Shown piece after piece: positions 1 through 11,771 of a DNA stretch of 64,000 nt; position 1 is the first letter of the stretch; each line of letters starts with the position of its first letter. The notes beneath the pieces are model-generated. The model saw only the letters and a program-made list of their open reading frames with translations, had not been told where the DNA came from and searched no databases. The translations under genes and the position numbers were made by a program. This DNA comes from Galerina marginata. Its lineage: Eukaryota; Basidiomycota; Agaricomycetes; Agaricales; Galerinaceae. Location of the stretch: the NCBI GenBank assembly GCA_023014335.1, contig JAECYW010000013.1, positions 1,984,001-2,048,000 of the forward strand. The letters are read 5' to 3'.

Positions 1-498
1 CGGATGACGTGGTGACGAGACCCGAGGAGCGCTGAGGCCTGCTGCTGTTTTTGAGGAAACCGGCATTGCTCGTGATATGGCCAAAGATCAACACAGGCAT
101 TGCAGCGGATATAGGTGCATTCGGATGTGGGAGGAAGAGGGCCTTGCTTTCAAGTCGACTGGAGACAGCGACCAACTAGGAGATGCAGTGACGGCACGTT
201 GGAGTCAAGTGGACAACGATGCCTGCGCAGGGGCCATAGACATAGGTATGGACATGGAAGGGAAGGACAACCAGTACGGTTCACGTCCGTAATCCTAAAA
301 ATATCTAATCTTGACTTCACGTGACCAGACTTGGTGATTTCGCTGGTTTGACTGTTTCTCTCTCTCTGTCTTGCCTTGATCTAAACGATCACTTGTATTT
401 ACTGCCCGGTCCTGCACGATGACTATTCCAAGAAACGGGGTCAAACCGCTGCGTCAACGTCTCCTACCTCAGGTTCGCTGAATCCGAATGTCGTGCCC
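1..498. other. No gene resolved; upstream region of the co-chaperone gene
   Basis: Only short open frames are present, the longest about 70 codons at 77-292 on the plus strand, with no recognisable domain. The stretch just before position 499 (about 350-480) is pyrimidine-rich (CTCTCTCTCTGTC near 360), which suits a fungal promoter and 5' UTR, but no TATA box or start site can be fixed. Confidence 0.4.
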
Positions 499-2498
499 AT
501 GTCCAACGGCGTCAATGATAGGTCTGCGTTTTTTCGTGTTCGTACAGGAGGATGGGAGCTGACGGTGCAGTTTGTTGTAGTAAAACAGAGCCGACGACGG
601 CTCTGGCTCGACTTCACCGCGCCCATCGCCCAGTCCTTCAGTGGCAGACCCACCATCGCCGAGTCCGGTCGAGCCAGAGCCTGTTCCTGAGGAAGATATC
701 CTCGTACGAGCGGAAAAGGTGAAGGAGAGAGGCAATGTTGCATTCAAAGCAGCGAAATACGCCGAGGCGATAGATCTGTATACCAAGGCCATCGGTATGT
801 ATTTTTTTGGCTATTCGAAGCCAGTCCTAATCGATTTGTACAGAAATGAACCCACTAGAAGCCTCCTACCTCACGAATCGCGCTGCATCCTACATGGCTC
901 TGAAACGTTTCCGACCAGCGCTGGAAGACTGTCAAGTCGCCGCGTCCCTCCAATCAGCAGCGCCATCCGCCAAAACCCTTCTCCGCCTCGCCCGGTGTCA
1001 GCTCGCTCTGGGTTCGTCTACACCGGCGCTGTCGACGATCCGCACTATTCTGGCACTTGAGCCAAAGAACGCACTGGCATTGCAGTTAAGAGACAAGGTG
1101 CAGTTGTTGGAAAACCACGTGCGGACGTTCGAGACGGCGAGGCAGAAGAAGGAGTGGGGTCTTGCGAGGTTGGCGCTGGATAAGTGCTTGCAGGCGATCG
1201 AGGGCGAGGGGGGCGATATACCTCCTGAGTGGCGGTTCTGGAGGGTTGAGCTGGAGTTGTCAAGAGGGAACTGGGAGGCTGCGAATATTGCTGCAAAGTA
1301 CGTTCGTTTCTTGCTTTTCTCGCCTTTGCTTTCATCTCTTCTTTTTCTATCCCTTTTCTACTTATTGCCTTTACTTCTCTCCTCTGTTGCACACCATCTA
1401 ACTCCTCTTTCGCCAGCGACGCCCTCCGCCTCAACTCCAACTCACCAGACGCACTCACCCTGCGCGGCCTCGTGCTCTTCCTAAGCGGACGCCTGCCCCA
1501 GGCCCTTCAACATGTGACGTCAGCCCTACGCCTCGACCCAGGCCACGAGCCCGCGCAGAAGCTGCGCAAGCGCGTTAAAGAGGTTGAACGGCTGAAGGAG
1601 GAGGGTAATGTCGCGTTTAAGGTTGGGAAACTGCAGGAGGCGCTGGATCGATATTCGGAGTGTTTGGAGGTTCGTAGAATCAAGTTTTTCTTGTTACTTT
1701 TGTTAACGCATCTTTTATTCGTTTATAGCGGATTGGTGAAGCAGAAGAGGAAGGTAAAGGCGGTCAAATCCGCGCAACACTATTGTCCAACCGCGCCACC
1801 ACCCTTCTCAAGGTCAGTTCCTCCCCTCCTCTCCCTCCCACCCATCTCATCTCAAACCCACCCCCCAGCTCGACAGACACACCGACGCCCTAGCCGACAC
1901 AGACGCCTCCCTCCTCCTCTCCCCCTCCTCCTTCAAAGCCCTCCGCACCCGCGCCCGCATCCACCTCCACCTCGAAGCCTACACCGCCTCAATCGCCGAC
2001 TTCGCCAGCGCGATCCAACAAGCCCAAACCGAAGGAAGCGCCACCGAAGCCGACATCCGCGCGCTCAAAGCCGAACACAAAAAAGCCGAAGCAGCCCTAA
2101 AACGCAGCAAGACGAAGGACTACTACAAGATCCTTGGGGTAGCTAGGGACTGTACGGATGCGGATGTGAAGAAGGCGTATAGGCGGGAGAGTCTGAAGCA
2201 CCATCCGGATAAGGGCGGGGACGAGGAGAAGTTTAAGCTGGTTGTTGAGGCGAATGCGGTGTTGTCGGATGCGGCGAGGAGGGAGAGGTATGATTTGGGG
2301 GAGGATGAGGATGGGATGAATGGGGGTGGTGGGGGTGGGGGCGGGTTTTCTGGGGGTGGGATGGGCGGGATGAGTCCGGAGGATTTCGAGCATCTTTTTG
2401 CGGCGTTTGGGGGTGGTGGGGGTGGGGCGAGGGGTTTTGGTGGTGGTGGTGGCGGTGGAGGGAGGAGGGGGGGGCATTCGCATGGGTTCCCTTTTTAG
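499..2498 (+). CDS. DNAJC7/Tpr2-type co-chaperone (TPR repeats plus C-terminal J domain)
   Basis: Likely a cytosolic Hsp70/Hsp90 co-chaperone: TPR repeats bind chaperone C-termini and the J domain stimulates Hsp70 ATPase (family knowledge). My model has six exons: 499-521, 589-794, 844-1297, 1417-1669, 1729-1812, 1869-2498; introns are GT-AG and total exon length is 1650 nt, a whole number of codons (549 aa). A proline/serine-rich leader is followed by TPR units such as [20 protein letters not shown] and a second set starting [20 protein letters not shown]. The J domain begins [10 protein letters not shown] near residue 440 and has the HPD signature (HHPDKGG) needed for Hsp70 coupling. The C-terminus is a Gly/Phe-rich tail, with no zinc finger or DnaJ C-terminal domain. 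That order (TPR then J) is that of DNAJC7. Exon 1 is the least certain part: the frame of exon 2 lacks an ATG, so a short upstream exon starting at 499 was chosen because it splices in phase. Confidence 0.9.
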
Positions 2499-3304
2499 TT
2501 TACTTGTAGCTTTGTGGAGATGTTTGTCTGCTTTCTTTTTTTCGTTGCTCTTCCTCTCCTTTGTGGTATATATTTTGCTTATAGGATATTCTTTCATACT
2601 CGGAATTGGCCAGTGTCTTGTGAGTTGTATACTAAGTGTGGACCTCGTTAAAAATCGGCTTGGAGACATGGGACTGCCAACGAGAAGTATGCATCTAGAC
2701 AACCCAATACAAAATATCATTTGCCTATTGGGAATTTATCATTACGAACATAGATGTTATAGCTCTCCAGTGTCCGACGGTGCACGACAAACGTCCTTGT
2801 ATTCGAGTCATGGCCACCTTTCGCCACCAAGGTCTAGAGTCTGACCTGAGCGACGCGATTTCAGCGAATCGACGAACCAATAATCAGGAATGGACTTACC
2901 AGGTCCGACGACGCTGGCACATGTGTTCATTTGACACGGAAGCCAGGTCGCAAATCCTTCGTACTAGAGTAGCGGCTATCGAGGTATTTGTAGACTCGAA
3001 GGTCAAATTGTTCGTCGAACCGCGGGGGGTTGACCACTTCAGGGGTGTTGCGCCGGAGTCGTTAGACATGCAACCCAGCGTTGGAGCATAGTGGTTTCCG
3101 ACCAGGAGGAGCGTTTGAGATGCCTGGCTATGACGGGGGGATTTTAGGAAGGTCTCAACAGGATAGGCAACCTGGACTTACCCAACTCTTCGGATGTCGG
3201 TGATCCTATGGAACGGTTGCTGCTCATGGATATATCTGGGATGTGGTGAGGTTCATCGAAACAAGGTACTCCGGTTCAAATGCTTCACATATATTATTGA
3301 ACGA
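2499..3304. other. Intergenic; no supported gene
   Basis: 3' flank of the co-chaperone gene. A 103-codon open frame at 2780-3091 (+) has no recognisable motif and could be chance. Nothing else was seen. Confidence 0.4.
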
Positions 3305-4182
3305 CTAAAGCCCGCCGGATGACAAGACGACGGTAAATGATTGTAGCCCTGTGTCATCGACGCCTGTGCTAATAATTTATGGGTTGGCGTATTCGAAGGT
3401 AAGTAACAAAAGGGAGCTTACCAGTACCACAGCGAAGGGATCGGTAAATCATGATTGAGGATACAGTTCTCGAGTTCTTCTGAGTCATTAACAACACTGC
3501 CAGCATCCGCAGGCGCGTCTCCTACTACGAATATACGAGGAACAAGGTAACGAGAAGAGGATGGGCACAATGGAGGCAATATACTTGTCGGCATACATCA
3601 TGTCGTTGGGTCGAAGAGGGCGCAAAAGCTCTTGCAGGTCAGAGAGAAGAGGAAAAGACAAAAGAGTGTAGCTGATGTAGATGATCAGACCATGACACCG
3701 ACCGCAGAAATCAGAGAGGTTTGAATTTACCTGAAGCCAATGGACTTGTTGGTGCATTCTGTCACCTGTGGCTACCAGATGATGCCAATATGTCTCCACC
3801 ACATGCGAGCCGTCGGATCTGACGATTTCTACAGCACAGGCGAAGTTGAGTTCATGTTTCAGGGATTCAGTAAAGAAGCTTACCCACCAGGTCAGACGGG
3901 CCCTATGATTCGATCCGGTTGAGAGCAATCTACGCAGCTGGAGTAAGGTGGCTTGCGGTAGTCTATCCCCTCGTCCAACAAGCTTCAAGCAGTAGCGTGT
4001 ATGATGTGGGTATCGCTTCGGAAACGGGAATAGATTTTCAGTCGAATTCTCTGTAAGAAGTAAATGATCAGCCCATGTTGTGACCAGTGACCCGACTTAA
4101 CCCTCGAAACCAACTTGCGTACTGGCACTGTTTTCGGCACCTTTCGCCTCGGCGATGATAACGGGTCGAGGGTCTTCATCAA
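3305..4182 (-). CDS. Unrecognised intron-rich candidate gene or gene remnant
   Basis: On the minus strand several protein-like stretches are bounded by good fungal splice signals. A segment near 4180-4100 reads DEDPRPVIIAEAKGAENSAS and ends at a GTTAAG donor. Another around 3830-3731 encodes EIVRSDGSHVVETYWHHLVA and ends at a GTAAAT donor. A segment near 3530-3422 ends at GTAAGC, and a last exon 3368-3305 joins it through a TATTAG acceptor and ends in TAG. I could not find one set of introns that keeps a single frame through all of them, because the exon ending near 3900 does not phase with the next. It is therefore either a gene with a mis-read intron or a decaying copy. No domain is recognised. 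Confidence 0.3.
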
Positions 4183-5298
4183 AGATGCAGCACCATTCCA
4201 TCAGCCAGCAAAGACCAAAGACATCTGGCGACGTCGTTCAAGTCGCTCCCTGAATGAGACCTCAGAACTCGAAATCTCGTGTGCTGGATCGTCGACGTCC
4301 TGCCACGTCATAAGCAATAAGCAATAGTCACAAAACAAATTGAACGAAAACTCACTTTGTTTCGTGACTATCGCCGAAAAAGTCTATATGCAAAACCGAC
4401 GATCTTTTCGTCACCATAAAGTCACCCTGATGAATTATATCCGCCGGAGCAGCCATGCCCGAGTGCATCGCATCTTCTTCTCGCTGAACTAGTGCTCTCG
4501 CAGTTTAAGGCCTTCGTCTGTGCTGAAGAGCGTAAAATTTCCCGGCTCTTCGTCGTTGGACAGTAAGAAGACGGGCCCTGAGTCGCAGAACTAGCAGGGT
4601 GGGGGTCCTTGTGTAGTTCGAGTCACATAAACCCACAATGACGGCTGAGGGAGGGCCTTTGTCCATGTATGGTGCGAGCAACTCGCCGAAGTCGCTGATA
4701 CGGTCAATGAAGGTACAAAGACGGACGAGCTGGTGTAGGACTGCGAGGACCTGTGCATTCGGCATATTCATGGACCTCGATTCGAGATAGATCTTTTAAG
4801 TTAAAACCATTAGATGATGATGGTCACGATAAAAGCCATGACGTACAGTTCTTCGACACGCATGCAACTCGCATACTGCCTACCAATCAGCATCAGCAAC
4901 GAAGCCAGTTTTCCAGCAAGAAAATTCAGACATACCATTATACTGCGTGGTTCGGCTCAGCAGCAGCGTCCACCCATAAACTTCGCGCTATGAGTGCTCG
5001 GCAACGCACTTATGGATGCAATCCCATCCAACTAGATATCTCTAAGAAATTCATCTATTCTCCTATACCTTTATTGACGTCCTTGAGAGAAGGAAATCTG
5101 TCCTGGTCCAGTGGAGGATCAAGCCCAGAGCGGCGTTGGGAACTCGTACATCGTCATTCGCAGGACGAGAGGCGTCGTGCTGCATTCCAGAATGGTTTCG
5201 GTCTGTGGAATGGTCGGCGGGAGTATTGCGCGACAGCCGGAGAACGACGAACGAGATTTGTGCAAAAGCCCTAGAACTCAACCAAAGGACATCTTCGT
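4183..5298. other. Unresolved gene-like sequence on the minus strand
   Basis: A 88-codon frame at 4771-4505 (-) and a short adjoining frame with donor- and acceptor-like sites near 4860-4950 look partly coding, for example GELLAPYMDKGPPSAVIVGL. They may be upstream exons of the candidate at 3305-4182 or a separate decayed gene. No consistent exon chain was obtained and no family is recognised. Confidence 0.25.
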
Positions 5299-7210
5299 TT
5301 GACGAGAACCCACGCCACAACCAGCTCAAGCAAACCTCCCTCCGAAAACCTTTCATTGTCCTACAGGCCCTTCGTCGGTAGGTCGATACTCCAGCTTCAT
5401 TACGACGTGGACATCGCTCGCGATGAGCTAGTGCTGAAACTGATGTCGAGGCTGGGTCCAGGCACCTGTATGCCGCGGTATCATTTACGAATCGAGCAGG
5501 AGCTTGAGTTGGTCTTCGTCATCATTTTTGGGTGTCGTTCTCGGAGCCTGGACAACCTATCCTGGCAAAGACGTGCCTGCAGACTCATGACCCAGAGACC
5601 TCAGTTCTGCGTTCTTTCATGTCCCAAGTGTCCTGGAGGGTTGTTCACAGTGGGGAGGCGTACGGCTTTCCATCCAAGGATCCTGGAAAGCGGAACAAAG
5701 GTCGCTCGAGGGGCAACACGGATAGTAGCAAATGTCGGAACATAAACGACCCTCGCAGCTGTGGTGGCAATGTTGACACTTCGGAGTCTGCTGCGATGTG
5801 GGCTTGGCAGGAATTGATGAAAGGCGAAGGGACGTTGGAGGAGGCGGAGAACTGCAGTTCGTACTTCGTTTAACGCTCGTGATGGAGGTGATAGGCCATG
5901 CCAGTGGGGTTAGAGAACCGGCCGGGTCGAATAAACTAAACAGTAGAAACGTTAGAGGAGAGACTACTATCCACCTCGACTCGCCACATCTACTTCCGTT
6001 GTGAGGTTGGCTGGGATCTGAACAAGTTCATCGATGGTTAGCGTGAGTCATGTCGGCCAGTACGTCATCCTGGAATCGAAAGAAAAGAGTTAGCGTATCA
6101 CCGTTGGAACCATCGAAAATGACAACTCACGAACCAGGTATCTACAGTCTCGAATTGCCGACCGACCAGAGAACAAGGCATTGACAGGACAGAAGCTTGA
6201 AGTGAAGTAAAGCCTAGGAAAGGCTATCGTTATTCAGCCGTAGGAAAAAGCAGGAGGATGATGAAGAGAGGAGGAAGAGAGAAAACAATCGTCGTTTACA
6301 ACACAGGCACGTGAGGGACGATAAGATCATCGACGCTCTCACTTTTCTTTGATTCAAACCAACAACATTGCCGGCTCATCTCATATATATATACGCTCTA
6401 GAGCCACAGTATTCACGGACAAGCCGTCTTTTATTCTCGTTCTCCTCCTCGGAACCATGGTCCACAGCTCGACTGGGTCGGGACCCCGTCCTCGTGCACT
6501 CTTCTTCGTTTGTTTCTCCTGGATGCGTTCTGATCGAGTATCCCTTGTATATATCAGCACCGTCAGACTGTCTCCTCATTTTGACACCGGCATCTGCTCT
6601 GGCAGACTGCGCTCCTTCGCTGATCGCTCCTTCAACTGACAATTACTTGAGAACCTCTGCACCCGTCCCGGGTTTCTAATACTTGGATGTAAACCCCTCC
6701 TCCTTAAGCTCATCTAAGTTTATCCTGGGTTCATTCTCGACGGCATTATCGACTTGTCACGAACAGCCCAAACCAAAAATATATCGACCCGGTTGTTCAT
6801 GTGCATGACCGCCGCCTATAGATTGCTTTCAGCTTGGCTGCTACGATGTCTTCGGCGGCGTTCCTGATACGCGAAGTATGATGTCGCCTCTAAGAGTTGA
6901 CTTGGATGCGATGACGAGAATTCAGGAATAGTTTAATTCCATCTTGCCGGTAGCTCAGCTCGATGTAATTCCCGCTACCTTTAGGTAGTGGGTTTTAGGG
7001 GGCTTCAAAAGTGCAAGTCCCTTAGAAGTTAGGGTTTTTGGCTAGTCTCGACGCAAAACCCTCACACGTGAAACGTGTACCAAAGTCGGTCACTTAAGAA
7101 CTTGAAGGCAGTGTAGCCGGTCACATTCATTACCTTTTCAAATGTAGACTTTTTGAAATTCTATTACAAAAACTTTAGTTGCCGGTATCACAGCGTGACA
7201 GAGGCCAGTC
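5299..7210. other. Unresolved; weak plus-strand open frames, then no gene
   Basis: Overlapping plus-strand frames at 5299-5745 and 5532-5873 are open for 113-148 codons without recognisable motifs; only the second (ending ...EEAENCSSYFV) has a composition that could be coding. From about 5880 to 7210 nothing convincing is present. Overlapping frames at 6349-6680 run on both strands and look like chance. Confidence 0.25.
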
Positions 7211-7903
7211 TTGAACATTCAAGCCCAGGTTTTAAAATGTTTAATGGACACTACTGTAGACGAGAACACACCTCTCGTTGCCACTAATCCTTTGCCATGC
7301 CCTGTAACTCCAACACGAGGTGGAAAAAATGCTCTGCTATCTGCCAATTCGCGTACCTCGAGCCAGTTTAGTACCCCACGACACCGAAAGACCGCCGGTC
7401 TCACACAGATCTTCGGATATGAGCCTCGCAGCTGGCAGCTCACACTCGCAGAGAAGGTGTTAGAAGGTCGTGATGCTATTGGTCTGGCAGGAACAGGAGC
7501 GGGAAAATCTCTTGTGTTCGCAATATTGGCTGTAGCGGCTGAGTTAGCTAGTGAATGACACGGGTACGCAAACCCGCGCGGGTACGGGTACGGGTACGAG
7601 ATCCTGTACCCGCGAATTTTTTAACAAGACCAAGAGCATCCAAAACGGATGAAAAACGACTGAGATAGAGCTAAAACAGTGCTTTTAGCGCATCTCATTA
7701 TTCTCAGTCATTTTTTGGCCGTTGCGGGTGTTCAAGGTTGTATTTCGTGCGGATTTACCCGCGGGTTACGGGTGGGGGTACAGGCGGGTAAGGGTACGGG
7801 TCCGAAATTTTTACCCGGGGGTTACCCGGGATATTCACTAGAGTTAGCTGAGTTCCAAGGTCTTGTCGTGCAATACAGAAAAGTGGACTGTTGTGCACTG
7901 TAA
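7211..7903 (+). pseudogene. N-terminal fragment of a RecQ-like DEAD-box helicase
   Basis: The open frame 7211-7558 ends with a helicase start: a Q-motif-like FGYEPRSWQ followed by LAGTGAGKSLVFAILAVAAE, which is a Walker A/motif I (GTGAGKS). Everything downstream (motifs Ia-VI, the RQC region) is absent, so about 110 residues remain of a protein normally many hundreds long. The frame stops inside a hAT-type MITE (7549-7840). Beyond the MITE the duplicated target resumes the frame for a further 18 or so codons and then hits a stop, with no recognisable helicase sequence. The fragment was therefore already truncated, independently of the MITE. RecQ-like helicase fragments are commonly scattered in agaricomycete genomes (general knowledge). 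Confidence 0.7.
7549..7840. mobile_element. hAT-type MITE, copy 1 (292 bp)
   Basis: Ends are inverted (TAGTGAAT...ATTCACTA) and the element is flanked by a perfect 8-bp direct repeat GAGTTAGC (7541-7548 and 7841-7848). An 8-bp target duplication with TAGTG-type ends is the hAT hallmark. Just inside both ends lie runs of GGGTAC/GTACCC. There is no coding capacity. It sits in the helicase fragment. A related copy lies at 48141-48416. Confidence 0.85.
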
Positions 7904-8965
7904 GGCATCATCAGTATATTTATATAAGAGAGGGAACATTGCATACTCATGTGAAGGCCTTCGTTGTCCAAAATTTCGTGATGATGTGCTGAAGATTGCT
8001 CTGCATTGGAGTTTAAGATGTCAGAATGTTCGTGGGTGGCATGGGTGGCGCGTGATGATGAGTGAGTCGCTACCGTGTCGTGAGTTGGTACTGTGCCTTG
8101 AAAGGATGATACTATATTGTGGGCGTGATAAGCAGTAGGAGCAACACCCTGAGTACAGAGAAAATTGTCAAGGCGGAAGTTGGTCAAGCATGATGTGAAA
8201 GGATAGTGAATCACATACCGAAACAATCTCTGGCAGGTTCCATGTTGTTCGAGGACGATAAGAAGGGTTGCGTATACGTGTGGATTGTCGACTTGGTTGC
8301 GCCTGCTGAGCCATGGGAGAAAAATAGATGAGAAAAAGGAAAGGGAGCAGAGTGTACTGTGCAACAATCGTCGATGATGGAGGTCTGTTTTCGAAAACGG
8401 GCGTCGGAACACGAAGACAATGTCACATGATTAAATTTTGGTCATCGCAAACTGATAAAAGCTGTAAACTTTTTACAGAAGCACGTAGTGGTCAATATTG
8501 TTTCACATATGGGTGTTAAATATGAAAGAGAAACATTGTAGATATACAAAATTCCTTAGCGGTTGAGCCCTCAGTGTGTAGAGACCGAACTGTTTTATGG
8601 AAGTGTCTTTTCCGGACCGACTTTCCAAGTTCACGTGAGGGACAGAGGATGTGATAAGATTATGAAAAGATAAGATCGAACAAAGATTCTGGAAAAAAAA
8701 CAGATTAAGAGAAAAGGCCCAAAAATGGAAACAATGCCGAGGCATACAAATAAGTGGAGTACCCCCAACAAAGGCGATAGACGCACTGGCAAGAAAACTT
8801 CGATTGCGATAATGAAAAGCACGGAAACAGCAACAATTGAATTTTTACGATCTCACTCTGGCGAAGAGGGATCTCATTTGGCAGCGGAATCGCGCTCGCA
8901 TTCCACTTCGCAAAACTTGCGAAGATCATCGGCATCTAGCCTTCTTAGTAGTAGTGATATCCTAG
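7849..8965. other. No supported gene
   Basis: A plus-strand frame from 8725 (Ser/Thr-rich, no domain) is open until it runs into the MITE at 8968. It could be a truncated coding segment but shows no family resemblance. The rest is non-coding in appearance. Confidence 0.3.
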
Positions 8966-8967
8966 TA

Positions 8968-9570
8968 CACGTGACCACGGAAGTGTGTCCGGATTTGGTC
9001 ACAGCTTATTTTTAGTTCACCTCCGCACACAGAGAATGTCCTTGCAAACGCTCCATTTAAGTTTAAAGGATATGTAACTTGGAGGTTTTGTATTTAATGT
9101 AGCAAAGATTACACAGTCAAAATTCGAGGTTTTTACATGCCCCCCTACCTTCAGTATTGCCTTGACATGATTAGGTATTGTGTAGATGTGCTTTTAAACT
9201 TCAACAGTGCCTACTACCTTCCATGCAGGACTTGTGACCATGAAAAATCAGTCAACAGGTCTCACAAATAAAAGGAATGACTGGTATTTTTTTTGAGCTG
9301 ATTCATACCCTTTTTACTGGGAAAAATACCAGGTCAATTTTCCAGATTTTTCGCATTTGTGATTCTGTAGTGTTTTTGTGAGGTTTCGTTGGCTTCCAGA
9401 CAGCCAATGATTCTGTAAGTTCTGTAGATTATACCTAACGCCTAGTTATATCTAATACTCACATGAGAAGTTCTCGCGTTTTATATTTCTTGAGCAACAT
9501 CAAGTCAAGTGGAGGCGTACATGAGGACAGAAGGATTACATAATCCGGATACACTTTCCGTGGTCACGTG
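8968..9570. mobile_element. 603-bp MITE with CACGTG ends and TA target duplication, copy 1
   Basis: Termini are inverted repeats of about 29 bp beginning CACGTGACCACGGAA, flanked by TA on both sides (8966-8967 and 9571-9572). A second copy of exactly the same length, in the opposite orientation, is at 14847-15449. The TA duplication points to a Tc1/mariner/pogo-type source (inference). No open frame of interest. Confidence 0.8.
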
Positions 9571-9572
9571 TA

Positions 9573-11164
9573 ACAATGTACTGTATACTACTGTACAGCT
9601 GATTATACCATTGTACCAAGGGCTACTGTTCCAACGGACACAGTTAACAGTTATACAATGTGTCATTGGGTATGGGTTGGCTGACACCTGCACAATGTAC
9701 GTGTTTTGTAGGCCATTGCATAACATGGCATGTTCGAGTCCTTTTTTCTTTTACTTTAAGGCATTCTATGTACTCGAGTAAATATGTATTTGTAAAGAAT
9801 ATATTTTATAACATATTTACCTACTACTCAAGTAGTGACAGATCTGGACTGCTTCTAATGTTGGCCACTCAAACCTGTACTTCTACCCCATACTGAACCC
9901 ACAGTGCTCACGTCACCATACCCCTCAACAAGGGTGGAATTGACGTTGACCCTGCCCCTGTAGTTGACGCACTGGGGCTGCATTGCCTGTGAACCTGTGC
10001 TTGCAGCTCGATCCAAGCAAGGGCCGAAGAATGAAGAACTGGGTGGAGGAAGTGGGCAGCAGCATGGCGGAGTCGTATCATCCGCGCCGACATCAGAGGG
10101 AGACGCAGTGTGGCGTTATTGTCATCCGTGCGCATCGAGAAGTTAGAGGTGGCGGTATGGCAGGGTCGTCTGTGTGGATCTGCGTGGATGCCATTCAATG
10201 TGTGGAGGCGGTGTGATGATGGCGGCTACGTCGACGAAGTAGGGCAGTTGACTGGATCCACAGTGCTCGAAGAGGCAATTGTGGGGCTGCATTAGCCGAC
10301 ATGGGGAGGAAGCGGCAGCGTGCCAGTGGCGTCACCTGCATCAGCATCGTAGGCCGTAGTGGAGGCATCAACTATGTCGACGCAGGTGGAAGCGAAGGTG
10401 GCAGTGGTTACAGTTGTATCCACGTCAATGCCCGAGTTGTTGGATGTGGTGTGGCTGCTTCAGCCATGGCAACAAGGTGGGATGGCTTTAACCATGTCTA
10501 TGGCGGTTGAGGAGGCGGACGCGGGGCTGCTTTAGCCTGGGAGAAGTATGATCGTGGCGGCTACGTCGACAAAGTGGATGAGTGAAAGTATCACCTCTTT
10601 TGTCAGCAAGTACTCACCCAAAAGGCGGTGGTGCCAGGTTTCCCAACATCTGGGTGTCCTTGCTGTAACATGGCGGCAAATTCAGAGTGTCATGGAGTGG
10701 CGACATACTGAGCAGCGCTGGGGTGTGCTGAGGTGTGGGTAAGCTGCACAGCGGGGTTCATTTTTTGCAATGTACCTAGTGTATTTCCTAGTGTATTTCA
10801 CCCCACTCGATGTCCTTCAGTTTCGGGCCCACATACCTCATTGGAGGGGAGGGGCACTCGGAGTGGTGCCAGGCATCATTTAGGCAATGTCAGGTGAGAG
10901 CAGGGAAATGGGCAGATGGGCGGGAGACGCATCTGGAAGGAGGAGAGGAGAGTGGTGAGAGGTTGAAAGTTGAACACTGACAACAACGGAAATAGAAGCA
11001 GGGCTAAAAATAGGTCGCAGGGTTTGCTGGCTAAATGAGTGTAACAAGGCCAAAAATTGGCTGGGTCAGGATGATAAAAGGACAAGCCCTATAAATAGGA
11101 CTCGTAACCACAACACACGAATGAGCTGATCACTGTAGGGACTTGTACATCAGAGGACATGAGT
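9573..11164. other. GC-rich degenerate DNA without supported genes
   Basis: Short overlapping frames only. Around 10660-10740 the minus strand resembles one block of the module array at 12898-13660 (shared words GCCGCCA and TTACAGCAAG), so this looks like an old relic of the same repeat. No protein motif was seen. Confidence 0.3.
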
Positions 11165-11172
11165 GGAGGCGG

Positions 11173-11714
11173 TAGTGTTTGGAAGTCCGGTCTCAAAACC
11201 GCAAAAAGACCAGTGACCAGACCGGACCAGGGTGGTCCGGTCTTTGGTTTTTGAGATGTCGAGACCGCAAAAAGACCGGTCTTCATTAACCGGTTACGCC
11301 AGTTAAGACCAGTTACGCCGGTTAAGACCGGTCTTTTTTAGCGCTAATTATACCCTTCAAAACGCGTCTAAGATCAAGTAATTTAGTCAAATATTGGCTG
11401 AGATATCATTAAAATACTAAAGGTTTCTCAAAAATGGTAGATACATCGGATTATTTTCATAAATTCATCAATTCTGAGATTATATACACGCTCTTGAGCT
11501 CGTTTGAAAGCGAATAGGTATGTTAACATTTCTACCAAGCCATATTATTTAAAATTTTACTGAAAAACCGGTTACAAGCTGGTTTTAACCGATGTAGACT
11601 GAGACCGGTCTCGGTCCGGTCTTTTGACTTTTCAGAAATTCATAGACCGGTCCTGGTCTACGGTCAAGCCCCTCAAGGTCAAAAAACCGGACTGAACCGG
11701 ACTTTCAAACACTA
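11173..11714. mobile_element. hAT-type non-autonomous element (542 bp) rich in ACCGGT words
   Basis: Inverted ends TAGTGTTTGGAAGTCCGG and CCGGACTTTCAAACACTA, with a perfect 8-bp target duplication GGAGGCGG (11165-11172 and 11715-11722). The interior repeats AAGACCGGTC and GGTTAACC-type words many times, probably subterminal binding sites. No transposase. Confidence 0.85.
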
Positions 11715-11771
11715 GGAGGCGGCCACACCTCCAGCAGGAGCCATGAGTATCAGTGCAAACAACGACCTGAC

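Noticed and set aside
641..1060. Start of the co-chaperone at 641
   Set aside because: That codon is GTG and the frame has no ATG upstream before a stop. A short exon at 499-521 splices in phase and supplies an ATG.
5140..5220. Hairpin at 5184-5216 resembling the cargo-spacer family (AGAATGGTTTC within CATTCCA/TGGAATG)
   Set aside because: The tip has an extra base and the stem spacing does not match; it is isolated and probably chance.
6945..7030. tRNA-like stretch (GCCGGTAGCTCAGC followed by a hairpin)
   Set aside because: The A-box resemblance is fair, but there is no B-box of GGTTCRANNCC type at the right distance and no acceptor stem pairing.
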